From Odobenus rosmarus divergens (Eukaryota; Chordata; Mammalia; Carnivora; Odobenidae), in the NCBI RefSeq assembly GCF_000321225.1, contig NW_004450660.1, forward strand, positions 1,767,509-1,831,508: a DNA stretch of 64,000 nucleotides, read 5' to 3'. This document shows, in pieces, positions 44,395 to 55,709 of the stretch. A program made the translations under genes and the position numbers. Positions within the stretch are counted from its first letter, which is position 1. Every line of letters starts with the position of its first letter. The notes beneath the pieces were generated by a model. It was given only the letters and a program-made list of their open reading frames with translations. It had not been told where the DNA came from and did no database searches.

Positions 44395-45672
44395 TTTGTT
44401 TTTCAAATTTTTATTTAAATTCTAGTTAGTTAACATAAGTTGTAATAATGGTTTCAAGAGCAGAATTTACGGATTCATCACTTACATATAACCAAAGCTC
44501 AATACAAGAAGTGCCCTCCTTAATACCCATTACCCATTTAGCCCATCTCCTACCCACCTCCCCTCTATCAACCTTCAGTTTGTTTCCTATGGTTGAGAGT
44601 CTCTTACAGTTTGCTTCCTCTCTTTTTTTTTCCTTCCCCTATGTTCATCTGTTTTGTTTCTTAAATTCCACATATGAGTGAAATCATGTGGTATTTTTCT
44701 TTTTCTGACTGACTTGTTTCACTTAGCATAATACACTCTGGTTCCATCCATGTCGTTGCAAATGGCAAGATTCCTTTCTTTTCAATGGCTGAGTAGTATT
44801 CTACTGTGTATATATATATATACTACAACCTCTTTATGCATTCATTAGTCAATGGACATTTGGGCTCTTTCAGTCATTTGGCTGTTGTTGTTAATGCTGC
44901 TGTAAACATTGGGGTACATGGGCTCCTTTGAATCAGTATTTTTGTATCCTTTGGGTAAATACCTAGTAGGGAAATTTCTAGGTCATAAGATAGTTCAATT
45001 TTTAACTTTTTGAGGAACCTCCATACTGTTTTCCACAGTGGCTGCACCAGTTTGCATTCCTACCAACAGTGCAATAGGGTTTCCCTTTCTCCACATCCTT
45101 GCCAACATCTGTTGTTTCCTGTGTTGTTAATTTTAGCCATTCTGACAGGTGTGAGGTGGTATCTCATCATGGTTTTGATTTGTATTTCCCTGATGATGAG
45201 TGATATTGAACATCTTCTTATGTGTCTGTTGGCCATCTGGAAGTCTTCTTTGGAAAAATGTCTATTCATCTTGTCTGCCCATTTCTTAACTGGGTTATTG
45301 TTTTTAGGTGTTGAGTTTGACAAGTTCTTTATAGATTCTGGATACTAACCCTCTACCAGATATGTCATTTGCAAATATCTTCTCCCATTCCATATACTGC
45401 CTTTTAGTTTTGTTGATTATTTCCTTCGCTTCGCAGAAACTTTTTATCTTGATCAAGTCCCAATAGTTCATCTTTGCTTTTGTTTCCCTGGCTTCCAGAG
45501 ACTGTCTAGTAAGAAGTTGCTACGACTGAGGGCAAAGAGGTTTCTGCCTGTATTCTCTTTTAGGATTGATGGTTTCCTGTCTCACATTTAGGTCTTTCAT
45601 CCATTTTGATTTATTTTTGTGTATGGTGTAAGAAAGTGGTCCAGTTTCATTCTTCTGCATGTTAGCATTCCA
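44395..45672 (-). mobile_element. 5'-truncated L1 LINE, reverse orientation
   Basis: The 3' end is at the left ('attctagttagttaacataa', 'agtgccctccttaataccca'). The ORF2 C-terminal remnant is on the minus strand at 45060-45323 ('[19 protein letters not shown]', '[18 protein letters not shown]'). It is better preserved than the L1 at 13367-14571 but has stops and indels, so it is inactive. It breaks off near 45672 after 'cattcttctgcatgt'. I could not fix a target duplication. Confidence 0.9.
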
Positions 45673-46439
45673 TTTTGATGTGAACTTGATATGTTGGCAG
45701 GTATGTCCAGCAGGTATTTGGAAATTCAGACTAGAGCAAGGGACAAAAATCAAAGCTGAAGATAAAGAACTAAATCCCCTGCAAGAAGATACTGACTGAA
45801 CTATGCAAATGAAAGAGAGTGCCAAGGGACAAGGTGTAGAAAAAGAAAGGGGCGACCACTAAAAGCAGATCCCTGTGGGTATAAAATCAGAAGGGGGAGC
45901 CAGAGAAGGGCATATAGAGAAGGAGTAGGGCAACCTCAAAGGTGGTGTTGCTGAAGGCAAAGTCTGGGGAGAGGATGGCCTGCAGTGTCAGGTGCCATTC
46001 TTCCAAAGTCAAGAAGATTAAGAGCAGGTAAGAAGTCCACTCATTTGGACCGTTTAGTGATCCATTTGGTGATGGGGAGTCTAGAGTCAAGAAATACCTT
46101 ATTACCTTAATTCTGGACCCAGATATTTTCTTTTATACCACACTACTTCCATATCAGTAAAACCTTTCTTCAACTTTCTTTCAAGTAATTAACCCATTAG
46201 GTTTTGTAATATGTATGGAGGAAGGGAGGATTTGTATTTGTCTACCTTTATAAGGTTAATATTTCCATTTTCCTCATACACATGATGCTCATCATATTTT
46301 GCTTCACTGTTACCTTGCTAAGGCTGTAAAGCCACAAATAAGAAGCTTGAATTCAGGAAACAACTTGCTAAATTAATACAAGACTAGATGGATCATTGAT
46401 TTTCCATCCCCTGGATCTCCTTAAGGTCAAGGAACTCTA
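45673..46439. other. Stretch without recognised gene
   Basis: Single-copy-looking. A minus-strand frame of 101 codons (45520-45825) starts outside the L1 and runs into it, so it is an artefact. Confidence 0.4.
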
Positions 46440-47490
46440 CTGATCTTTAGCTGCCCACTCACATGGCAACACTCTGGGCTCAGTCATTACCTAGAGCTTC
46501 CCTTATGAACCTCTGACCTTGCCCACTCATATCTTTATCCTGACATACCTGCTCTTTCACTTCATGGGGACCACAAATCCTTCATCTTCTGCTTTTTTCA
46601 CGCCCATCAGCCTGTTCCAGTCTGAACTCTTCTCTTGCAGATTCTTCAGCTCCCTTGCTCTGTAGTCCTTCCATTGCACTTGCCCAGCAAAACTCAAGAG
46701 CTGACCAGAAACACAATAGCCTGCCTTGGCTGCTCTTTTTACCCTGGCTGCTAACGCCACTGCAGCATCATGGCCTCCAGTGCTTCTCTACCCATCAGTC
46801 CTTGGATTTATCTGGCATAAGCTCCTTCATGATCTCTAAGCTGTAGTCAGTCTACAGGTACCTTCCCTCTTCTTCCCTTATGTCCTACCTGGCCTCCTAC
46901 TGGACAGAGAGAAATCAAGGTAATCAGGAGGGATCTCCTTCAACTTCCTGCCCCCTTCACTATAAATATATTAATATCTGTACTTTTCCTTTTTTCCTTT
47001 TCCCTAGTTTGTGCGGCTGAGATCTCCCTCTTCTTGTTTAGAGTTTGACCTCTGCCACGAACCACATACTGTTCTTTCTGCCTCTCTCTGCTATACCCCC
47101 AGCCTCTTCCTCTCTCGGGCTACTTCCCCCCACCTTCTAACTATGAGAGCACTTCTCCAGTCCTGAAAGACCCACCCCTTGACCAGAGGCTCCTCTAGCT
47201 TCTGTCAAATCTATTTCTTCCCCGTCTCACCTAAACTTCTAAAAAATGTAGCCTACCCCCTTCTTCAGTGCCAGTTCCTCAGCCCACTACAATATGGCTT
47301 CTGTCCTCCTTCCACAGCTGAAACATCTCCCAGGCTATGAACGACCTCCTACCTGCCAACCCAATGGATATTTGCTCCTCCCTACTTGCCAACCCCTCTG
47401 CTTTGGCTACATGGATGATTACTCATTCCTCAAAACTCTCTTGACTTCTGTGATTCAACACTTTCATGATTCTTTTCCTAACTTTCACTA
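46440..47490 (+). mobile_element. Long worn L2 LINE relic, sense orientation
   Basis: The clearest part is 47230-47490: 'acctgccaacccaatggata', 'tttgctcctccctacttgcc', 'ctttggctacatggatgatt', 'actcattcctcaaaactctc', 'ttgacttctgtgattcaaca'. These follow the L2 ORF segment that precedes its '..ctctcctggttttcctcc..' part. The upstream pyrimidine-rich kilobase is consistent with, but does not prove, the same element. Confidence 0.5.
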
Positions 47491-47493
47491 ATC

Positions 47494-47650
47494 CACCCAT
47501 TCACTCCAAAAGGCATTTATTTGGCATCTGCCAAAGTAGGATTAATCCAAGGGATTGCAAGGATCAAGAAGTGAGGAAAACGTGATGCCTACCCTCATGG
47601 AGTGTACTGTCCAGTGAGAGAGACAATATAAACAGGCAAAAAACCCCAAA
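47494..47650 (-). mobile_element. L2 3' tail fragment, reverse orientation
   Basis: 'cccattcactccaaaaggca', 'atttatttggcatctgccaa', 'gatgcctaccctcatggagt' and 'gtgagagagacaatataaac' match the reversed L2 terminal 150 bases. Confidence 0.55.
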
Positions 47651-48224
47651 CATACCATCAGTTCTCATGATTCTTGGTATATTCTATAAAGTCACTACAA
47701 ACAGTGAATTAGCAAATATTAAGCCATTGCTCCTAGAGGAAATTCAGGATCAGATTCCTACAAGCCTCTGGGCACATTTTTGTCAACCGATCAGTACATA
47801 GACTTGTTTTATGTTATATTCCTGTTTAAAGACCCCTTATTCAATAATTCAATGTATATTTCTTGCTAATAATAAATTCTATACAGGATTTCCTTAGAAC
47901 AAAACATGAACTGAGAAGAGTTTAAGGCTTTCCTGATTCTGGGTATTCCCCCGAGGCCAGAGTCTCTGTTCATTAAAATCATTTCCTGAGCTGCTCTCTC
48001 ACTGTGCTCCAGCATTCGGGACCACTGGCCCTACACTGATGCTTTCATTAATGTGCTGAATTTGTTTATTTCTCTCTCTCTCTCTCATACACACACAAAC
48101 ACACACACACACACACACACAGACTTAACATCTTTCAACTCAGGTCAAATTATCAGAGCTTATGTCTCATCCTACAAAATCATCTTGACACATTTATTTC
48201 TGCTTCTCTAACTATAATTTATAG
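47651..48224. other. Stretch with (TC)n/(CA)n, no recognised gene
   Basis: Nothing recognised apart from the compound microsatellite at 48070-48121. Confidence 0.4.
48070..48121. repeat. Compound (TC)n(CA)n microsatellite
   Basis: A TC run (48070-48086) is followed by CA units interrupted once by 'aa' ('cacacacaaacacacacaca'). Confidence 0.95.
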
Positions 48225-48379
48225 GATGTTGTGATTAAATTTGAACCTGACACATCACATTTCCCTGAGCATCAAGATGACATTGCATCAGCCAGAGATG
48301 GATGTGAAGATTACTGTGGAGTCAGTGAGGCGCCGGAGTGTGGAAACAAGAGTGAACTCCAGACTCCGACAGACCTGGG
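48225..48379 (+). other. Exon-like candidate, unidentified
   Basis: An acceptor-like stretch ('ttctgcttctctaactataa', AG at 48223-48224) includes a possible branch site 'ctaac' at 48208-48212. A GT donor in good context ('gtaggt', 48380-48385) follows. Between them only one frame is open. It begins DVVIKFEPDTSHFPEHQD, and the 'IKFE' tetrapeptide would fit a SUMO-attachment consensus. Length is 155 bases, so the phase changes from 0 to 2. The last 35 or so bases and the donor lie inside a MIR relic, so this may be a MIR-derived pseudo-exon. I do not recognise the protein. Confidence 0.2.
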
Positions 48380-48560
48380 GTAGGTTATGACGGTCATTTT
48401 CTAACCAAGACTTCAGCTTAGGTACTAACTTCCCTGAGCCGTAATTTTCTCATCTGTACAATGGGAGTAAAAGTATCTAAGAAGAATACTGTGAGGACTA
48501 AATATACATTGCATGTAAATTTCCTGGCCCATAGTCAGGGCTCAATTGATGCCACTCTTT
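48343..48560 (+). mobile_element. MIR SINE relic
   Basis: 'actccagactccgacagacc', 'acttccctgagccgtaattt', 'tctcatctgtacaatgggag', 'tactgtgaggactaaatata' and 'cctggcccatagtcagggct' give MIR head, core and tail in order. Its head overlaps the end of the exon-like candidate. Confidence 0.72.
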
Positions 48561-49914
48561 CTTGAGACTGTTTAGTTTTTAGGACCATCTCGATGTCCAC
48601 TCACCTGGGGTGATTTCGCTGGGCCCACTGGAGTACAATCTGGTATTAAGAGCACCCTATGGCACTGCAGAGGAGGAAATCCTCATGGCTTAACTACAGA
48701 GGAAAGACTTAGAAGAGGAGGCAAAGATCTTGGGAAAGGAAGACATAGGTGCAGAGGGGAAACAAGCCTGTCTTTAGCATCTTAGAAAGGGGGAGAGGAG
48801 ATGATGAAGAGGCACAGTGACGGGAAGAAAGGGCTGGGAAAGAAAGAAAAGAGTAGGCCTAGCAAGGCCATCAGCCTAAGTGGAGTAAGCAAATGGACTG
48901 TCACCATGTGAGTTATCATCCCTCAGCACCCAGAGGAGCCAGGTACCCCCTCAGATTCGGCCCCCAAGAAGGTTAACACTGAGGGGGAAGGCCAGGCAGA
49001 CCTCATCACAGCCCGCAGAAAGGAAAGAGCTGCTCTATGGTTTATTCCCACAGTTGGGGTGCTGAACCCCAAGTGTGGAGAGAGATGGGGCAAAAGATGG
49101 AGTCTGGAGAAATGGGGACTCAGCTATCAGGCCTGGCTGCAGTGGGTCTGAATCCAACTGATTTGAATACAAGGACCCAGGTATGAGTCAAAAGGATGCC
49201 TCCTCCATGAAAGCACTTGAACTTACAGTTACATAGTACACAAATACTGCTTAGTACAAATGTAGATTTTGAGGGTTCCTTTCAATGATGTCAGCAGTCT
49301 GCCAAAGGATTCAGAGCCCCTGGTTCAGCATAAGGTGCAACTCCGAGGAAGAGAAGAAAAACCCCACACATCTTTTATAGTTCTTTCTTCTTCAGTTTTC
49401 CAAAGGGGGAATTGGGGTCACTTCAGCTCTGGAGGGGAAAGGACCATCTCCTCCCCTCTTCCTCTGTGCCCCGGAATGGTGGAATCTGACCCTCATAATT
49501 ACATTCTGGTCTCACTCAGTTTCATCTCATTCATTCCCCACCCCCATCCCCTTTTGCCAAATTCCTCTTCCTGATGAGTCAGGGATTAAAAATGCTTGGC
49601 ATCCTTGCTGAGTAAATAGTATTTGTCCACAGTGATACTGGTCAGTGGCAAACTGCCTTTGCTCTGTGATGAGAAGGTATAAGCACACAGTTAGCAAGTT
49701 GACTCTTTAGGACTGACAGGGCCAGGACAAGGAGCAGGATTGTGGTCCCATATGAGCATCACACTTACCATGCCCTTGGCCTTGTTTGTACTCTGCTCTG
49801 ACTTAACTGGGCTGACTTGCACAGAAGAGAAGGAGAGAAGGAAGGAGGGAGGACAGGGTGGGAGGGGAAATAAATATGCTGATTTTATAAATCTCCTACC
49901 ATTTGATCCTACCT
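48561..49914. other. 1.3 kb stretch without recognised gene
   Basis: Single-copy-looking. A plus-strand frame of 101 codons (49269-49574) has no protein features. No repeat I can name. Confidence 0.4.
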
Positions 49915-50048
49915 GTGAAGCTGTTATGATCATTCCCATTTTACAGGTCCAGAGAAATCAAGTCACTTGTCAAGTTTGCAAGTGTCAGAAAAGCTAGAAT
50001 TTGAACCCTTGTATTTTTAGTGGGAGCCTGTTGTCCTTTCTACCACAT
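49915..50048 (-). mobile_element. MIR SINE fragment, reverse orientation
   Basis: 'tgatcattcccattttacag', 'gtccagagaaatcaagtcac' and 'gctagaatttgaacccttgt' match the reversed MIR core and head. Confidence 0.65.
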
Positions 50049-50579
50049 CAGGCTACAGATGGAAGTGAGCAGGCAATTGACTAAAATTGATTCTGCCTCC
50101 CTCGGGGCCTTAAGGAGATGGTCTGCCCCAGATATAATGGAAGTTGCAATGGGTATCAGACAGCATTTGCCTCTTACCCCTTGACCTGGTGTCAGACTGT
50201 CCCAGAGGGGATTTTTTGTGTTTCGGGGGACCTGTTGTGTTTGAGCCAGCTGTGGAAGAGGCATTTCCCCTGGAGTGGTGGACACAGCAGTCTCCTGCGG
50301 CCCCAGCATATCCCACTGGGGTGGGGGTTGGGGGGTGGGAGGGCCGGCCATGACAGGAATTGTTTACTTCCTTTAGCAGGTTCTAACCATCTTAGGTGGT
50401 CGCATTAGCTCAGGAAGCTGCAATGTTCTCTGCCATGTAGGCTTTTTGTATTTTTCTCCTTTCCACAGATTCATGTACCTCTTTGAATGTTCTTTAGGAC
50501 TCAGGAACTGATAGGTCATGCACTCCCCAAGATTCCATTTGTATTCAAGCTCAACATTTTATGCACATGGTTAACCAAA
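50049..50579. other. Stretch without recognised gene
   Basis: Frames of 103, 96, 69 and 68 codons overlap on both strands at 50040-50408. The pattern is due to local GC content, and no product is recognisable. Confidence 0.4.
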
Positions 50580-50660
50580 GTTCGGAGAAGGGAGTTCCTC
50601 AAGGTCACACACCAGTGAATGACAGAACCAGGGCCAGAACCAAGACAACTGACTATGATT
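50580..50660 (-). mobile_element. MIR SINE fragment, reverse orientation
   Basis: 'gttcctcaaggtcacacacc', 'agtgaatgacagaaccaggg' and 'ccagaaccaagacaactgac' match the reversed MIR head half. Confidence 0.5.
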
Positions 50661-50664
50661 TAGT

Positions 50665-50760
50665 CTGTCATTCAACAGAAATTCCTTGAGTGCTGATTAT
50701 CCGCTAGTAGTAGGCCCTGAGCTAGGTGCTGGGTGCTCAATGTTTTAGTAGAAACATGCT
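50665..50760 (-). mobile_element. L2 3' tail fragment, reverse orientation
   Basis: 'gtcattcaacagaaattcct', 'tgagtgctgattatccgcta' and 'ggccctgagctaggtgctgg' match the reversed L2 terminus. Confidence 0.5.
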
Positions 50761-51374
50761 GTGCTACTATGGCTGGTGCTTCCCTGCTCCTCCCTTCTGG
50801 ATGTTTTCCATTCCCAGCCCCAGGCTAACCCCAAGACTCCCAGGGCCACTCACCAAGGCATTCCTAAAGACTTAGAAGAGGTGCCTTTGTGTGCAGCCTT
50901 TTCCTCCAAGACCCTGGAATGCACGTTACGGGACTTGCTGATTTATAGCCATGTTGCCTTTCAAAGAATTCCCTGGCCTGTGTTAAGTCAACAGATATGA
51001 GAAAAGGCTTGTTAAAAGTTCTGCCACGGGAGCCAGTTGCTCCTTGTGTTAGCAGGATGCTTTCTTTAACCCCGGGCCCCTCGGGCCTGCAACAGCACAC
51101 CCTGGTCCTACAATAAACTGCTCGGAATCTATGTGGAAGATTTGGAAACTCCCTGAAATATAAAGGTATTCGATGCCATATCCAACCTTGCCATTCTTTC
51201 CCAAAGCCCTATGCCTCTCTTCTCCCATTTGCTGCTTTTTGTTTTATACTGAATTGTCTTAAAGATTTCTCTATTGACATTGACCTATTTTCTATTTTTA
51301 CACTCTTGTCATTCTGCTTGTCAGCTGAGACTAGTGGCCACATCCTGTCTGTGCTTGCTGACCTTTTGGGAAAG
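50761..51374. other. Stretch without recognised gene
   Basis: Nothing recognised. Confidence 0.35.
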
Positions 51375-51480
51375 GAATTCATTCATTCATTTGTTCATTC
51401 ATTCATGTATTCGCCCATCCAGTCGACAATTCTGGCCCTCTTCTGGGAGCTGGGGATACAGCAATAGACAAAGATCCCGC
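51375..51480 (-). mobile_element. L2 3' terminus, reverse orientation
   Basis: The (ATTC)n run at 51376-51412 is the reversed L2 tail repeat, followed by 'ctggccctcttctgggagct', 'ggggatacagcaatagacaa' and 'agatccc'. The remainder of an L2 resumes at 51920, so about 440 bases between may be an unrecognised insertion. Confidence 0.6.
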
Positions 51481-51919
51481 TCTAGTGGCTGCTGCTGGAG
51501 TGTACCACCCAGATCCCCCATTCAGGATCACACTGCTCATTCTCCAGGGGCCAGGAGTGGTGCCAGGGGCTGCCCCATGACTGACTCCTCCTGGGAATTG
51601 CCCTTGGCCAAAGGGAGCTGTGTTACCCAAGGTAACGCCCCTTCCCTGGTGCACCCTGCATCCAATGACTGGTTGCCATGGGGGTACAAAGACCCAGCCC
51701 CTTTTCTTTCAATTCAGGACAGCCAGAAGCACGACCCCAGCTTCCGAGCTCCCCTTGCGATCAGCTGAGACCTGTGTTCAACTGCACTCCACTCTGCCCA
51801 GCCCTGCTTCCTCAGTCCCTTATACCTGCTATTCCTGGGAGCACCACCCGCCCCAGAAGCATTCTGCACAGAAAACTCCACCTCAGAGGTTTTTCCCAGG
51901 GAACTTGTCCTACAATGCC
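51481..51919. other. Unassigned block between two L2 pieces
   Basis: GC-moderate. Open frames of 164 (plus, 51274-51768), 114 (plus), 99 (plus) and 89 (minus) codons overlap here. The 164-codon frame translates the L2 tail repeat (FIHLFIHSC), so it is not a gene. No named repeat is seen in the block itself. Confidence 0.4.
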
Positions 51920-52150
51920 TGCCTTTGTGAAGTTTATATACTGGAAAAGGGAAACAGAAAATAAACACAATAAATAGTAACACAGTATGTGAAAAGTGGC
52001 ATTGCTATGGAAGAAAATAGAGGGGGGTGAGGGGATCAGGGATATGGAATGGAGAGATAATTAATTTTCATTTTTGATATAGTGATCAGAATAGGCCTCT
52101 ATGAGAATGTGACATCTGAACAAAAGCTTAAAATTAGCAAGCTGAATGGT
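51920..52150 (-). mobile_element. L2 3' region, reverse orientation
   Basis: 'acagtatgtgaaaagtggca', 'ttgctatggaagaaaataga', 'agtgatcagaataggcctct' and 'atgagaatgtgacatctgaa' match the reversed L2 3' region in order. Confidence 0.6.
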
Positions 52151-52179
52151 CAAAAGCTTCTGAATCCAAACTTGTTACT

Positions 52180-52310
52180 GTTATCAGTAAGGATTTTCCA
52201 GAGAAACAGAACCAGTAGTGTGTGAGTGTGTGTGTGTGTGTGTGTGTGTACATATATATTCACACACCCCCTTAAGATTTATTTCAAGGAAATGGCTCAA
52301 TCTGGATTTG
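52180..52310. mobile_element. Ancient repeat fragment with (TG)n
   Basis: 'taaggattttccagagaaac' and 'agaaccagtagtgtgtgagt' followed by a (TG)n-(TA)n stretch (52222-52258) and 'aagatttatttcaaggaaat'. This layout is common in mammalian genomes ('ccagagaaacagaacc...'). I do not recall the family name. Confidence 0.45.
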
Positions 52311-53936
52311 TTTGCTACTTCCTCATGATTAAATTTAAGTGAAATTATGTATTCTGGGCAGGAATATCAGATGTGATGACGGGGTGTTTTCATGGAATCC
52401 CATAATATGACATAGGATCTTGGTTTATCCTATTACTGGTGATGTAAACTTTTGAGCTCCTGCGTAGCATGGTGTCTACCAGGGGTCTCTACTGTACAGT
52501 TACTCTTCTCTCCTTTGCAGTTAATAAGGGTTTTGTGGGCAGATATTTTGAGGCTATGTAACTACTCCAACTTTTAGAATCTATTGATACTTTCTGCCTA
52601 AAATCCTGATCACTTTGGGTCTCAAACTGTGCTTTTCTAATTCCATAATTTCTTGAACATTTATTAGCAGGCATTATACTATAGGGAAGATTATTCTTTT
52701 CCCCTTACATGTTCATTTACTTATTAATATCAGGAAAAACGAATGGATGCCCATTTTAATCAATTGGACTTAATCTGATGCTATGATTTCATTTATATCA
52801 AATCATCCCAAACTGGACCATTTGGCACCCCTTTGGAGCTATCTTCTGTGTCCTTTGGCTATGTCTCCATCATTCTTTGATTACTTGCTTATCTTCTGGA
52901 ATTATGAGATGTTCTAAACTTGTCTTATATTTTTCCTGTTCCAGCCCTGAAATCAATGCTGTTCCCTTTTAGTGGAGGCTGGTGTTGAGAAACCAAGGTC
53001 TGGGCTCTAGGTAGACTCTTCATTATTGGGCTCACTGCCCCCACGCTCTCTCAGGGATAGAGCTAGGAAATATATGGATTTGTGTGTATGATGTATGTAT
53101 GCATATACATACATATGAAGATATAGATGTATTTGCATAATACACAGAAATGCCCATCAGTATTCATTTCTATATCTAACTCTACATACTGAGAATTCTA
53201 AGTTTACACCGAACTTCCAATTGTAATTCTATGCCACATGATTCATTCCAGCCTTCTCCCTTTGTTTATTTACCTTCCCTTGTCTAGTGAGAAACCTGGT
53301 TCTCATCACCTTATTATATTGACTCATTTTCTAAAATCCTCCTTATCCCCTGCTTTTAATCTATCTCCCAAATCCAGTGAGCTACCACCCCTGTTTGGCC
53401 ATCTTCTTTGAGCTGCCAGAATCCTACCAGGCCAATACTCTCATTTAAATATTTGATTACAATGAGAAAAATACAGACTTGTGCACTAATAGCCTGAACA
53501 CATTTCCTTTGTAGAAAACGCTACAAAAATTATAGTATAACAGACCCTTTGAATGTGTTTGTTTTTTCAGGCAATTTTGATGGATTGGCTAAGGTGAAAG
53601 TCCGTGGCTCTGAAAGTGTTTTCTCTAAGAAAAGCTGACTACTTTGTGGTTTTAAATCTGTGGGTTGTACAACGAACGTATCCCATGAGCCACTGTCCAG
53701 TGACTCCTGGTGTGCCACAAAAGAGAAAGGTGGCCACTGTTTTCTTCCAGATTTTTACTTTGTAGAAACAATGAAATGGATGTTATGGACTTTCTAAGGA
53801 GCTCACATTTCCCCCAAGGCCCCAAGTTAGAAAGGGAAAAGTGTACATAGGGTCATGGGTGGGCTTCTTAGTATGCAATTCAACAGTTAAAAATTATTTA
53901 GGAATATGTTATTTAATTTGTTGCTAGTCCTTGATA
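52311..53936. other. 1.6 kb stretch without recognised gene
   Basis: AT-rich single-copy-looking sequence. It has a small block of 'tgtatgcatatacatacata' near 53090-53120 and no convincing frame. Confidence 0.4.
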
Positions 53937-54174
53937 GGAAAGGTATCTTTTTTATTTTTATTTTTTTAAAGATTTTATTTATTTATTTGAGAGAGAGAGA
54001 GAATGAGAGATAGAAAGCATGAGAGGGAAGAGGGTCAGAGGGAGAAGCAGACTCCCTGCTGAGCAGGAAGCCCGATGCGGGACTCGATCCCGGGACTCCA
54101 GGATCATGACCTGAGCCGAAGGCAGTCGCTTAACCAACTGAGCCACCCAGGCGCCCGGAAAGGTATCTTTTTTA
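53937..54174 (-). mobile_element. CAN-SINE with perfect 18-bp target duplication, reverse orientation
   Basis: The element is 53955-54156. 'ggaaaggtatctttttta' flanks it exactly at 53937-53954 and 54157-54174. It is the complement of the 'gcgactgcc' subfamily. A second SINE begins right after it. Confidence 0.97.
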
Positions 54175-54370
54175 AAAAAGATTTTATTTATTTGACAGAG
54201 AGGGAACACAAGCAGAGGGAAGGGCAGAGGGAGAGGGAGAAGCAGACTCCTGCTGAGCAGGGAGTCCGATATGGGGCTTGATCCCAGGACCCTGAGATCA
54301 TGACCTGAGCGGAAGGCAGACACTTAATGACTGAGCCACTCAGGTGCCCCGACAGGAACCTTATCTTTAT
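54175..54370 (-). mobile_element. Second CAN-SINE, same orientation, directly adjoining
   Basis: The element is 54175-54351. It is the complement of the 'gcgtctgcc' subfamily ('ggcttgatcccaggaccctg'). After it, 'ggaaccttatcttt' (54356-54369) resembles the shared left target 'ggaaaggtatcttt' at 12 of 14 bases. This would make it the earlier insertion, with the SINE at 53955 entering next to it at the same target. Confidence 0.95.
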
Positions 54371-55708
54371 AGAATTATTGACTGTAGTTTCAGGAATGGT
54401 TCATACTGGAAGATCCTCTGGGCTAATCAGATATTGTTCCTTTTTCTCTTTACTACATGCATTCTGGTCTGAGCATGCTAGATGATAGTGCTAAATGATT
54501 TACTCTTAAACCTGCCCTGGAATCACTGGTGTGCTTACATGTTTAACAAAGTCAGCTTGCTTGATTTGCAGTACTTGCTCATTTCTGTGGTGCAAATACT
54601 CTCCCCATGGCCAGTGTTAAGCTACCAACATGATGTTGCTTAAGTACGTGGTAGGAAGAGTTGTACACAATCAGCTCTCATGAGTAAGCACCTCCAGCCT
54701 GGGTGCCTGTGTGACCTATAAACCCCTTAGACCTACCCATACACTTAAGCATTGTCTTCAAACTGCCGCTGACTTAGAAGGAAAAGTTCTTAGAAGGAAA
54801 GTTCTGTGCTCTGAGGAGATGAGGGTTAGGGATGTAGACTCGAGTCATTGCTTCAGTGTATTTACATGCTTAACCCTGAGACATGACCTCCCTGTGTCCG
54901 CAACCAGCAGGAGGGCTCTTGCTGGAAGCACGTAGGGTAGGAAGAGAATGCAAAAAAATATAAAATAAGCCAATTGCTTTGAAGTCAGAATCAATCCTTA
55001 TGGTAAAGCATCTGAGATCAGATGCCTCCTATGTTCTCATGGTTCTGCTCTTCCTGAAGACAAGGGTGAACTCAGAGGGAGTTCCAGCTGGGTTCCGGGT
55101 AGCAGGATTTGGAGATCTTGAGGTTAAAGGTGCCAAGCAGTAGACACAAGCTGGACTCTGTCTTAGACATAGAGCACCTCTGACCCCCACTGGCTGCTGG
55201 CATGTGTTGCATCTTGGGGATGGCCAGTTCTTTAAACTCTTCATCTATTTCTCATCTGGAGTGGTAAATATGTCTCCTATCATTATATTGTATATGGATT
55301 TCATTCCATGGGATCCAAAAATAAGCCAGGAGAAAGGTCTGAGCAGTTACATTTGTGGTGGGTTTTGGTTTCTCTTGTTTTGGTCCTTTGGGTGACAAAC
55401 ACCAGGTGTTGCTTCTTTGTTTATGAGAAGCCCTTCAGCTGGGTCAGCACCTGAGCCCATGCTCTCTTGTGCTCCCTGGGGGAGAGCGAAAGCACTGGCT
55501 ACAGACACAAAATCCTCCCTAAATCTCTGTAGGGAGCCAGGGCAGGCAGTGAACAGAAGCTGGGACCGGTGGGCCACAGAGCCCAGTCTATCATCTGGAT
55601 GCCCCACCTACTGAGCACATTTGAGTGTTTGATTCCATCTATTCATTCTGGTATTTCTCTGGCATCTCTCACCAGGATACCTTGGTAATCTGGTACATAC
55701 GTTAAAGG
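54371..55708. other. 1.3 kb stretch without recognised gene
   Basis: Single-copy-looking, with overlapping chance frames on both strands at 55347-55614. No named repeat. Confidence 0.4.
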
Positions 55709-55709
55709 G

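Noticed and set aside
51274..51768. 164-codon open frame on the plus strand
   Set aside because: It starts upstream and runs through the (ATTC)n L2 tail repeat. No domain is visible and other frames in the same place are also open.
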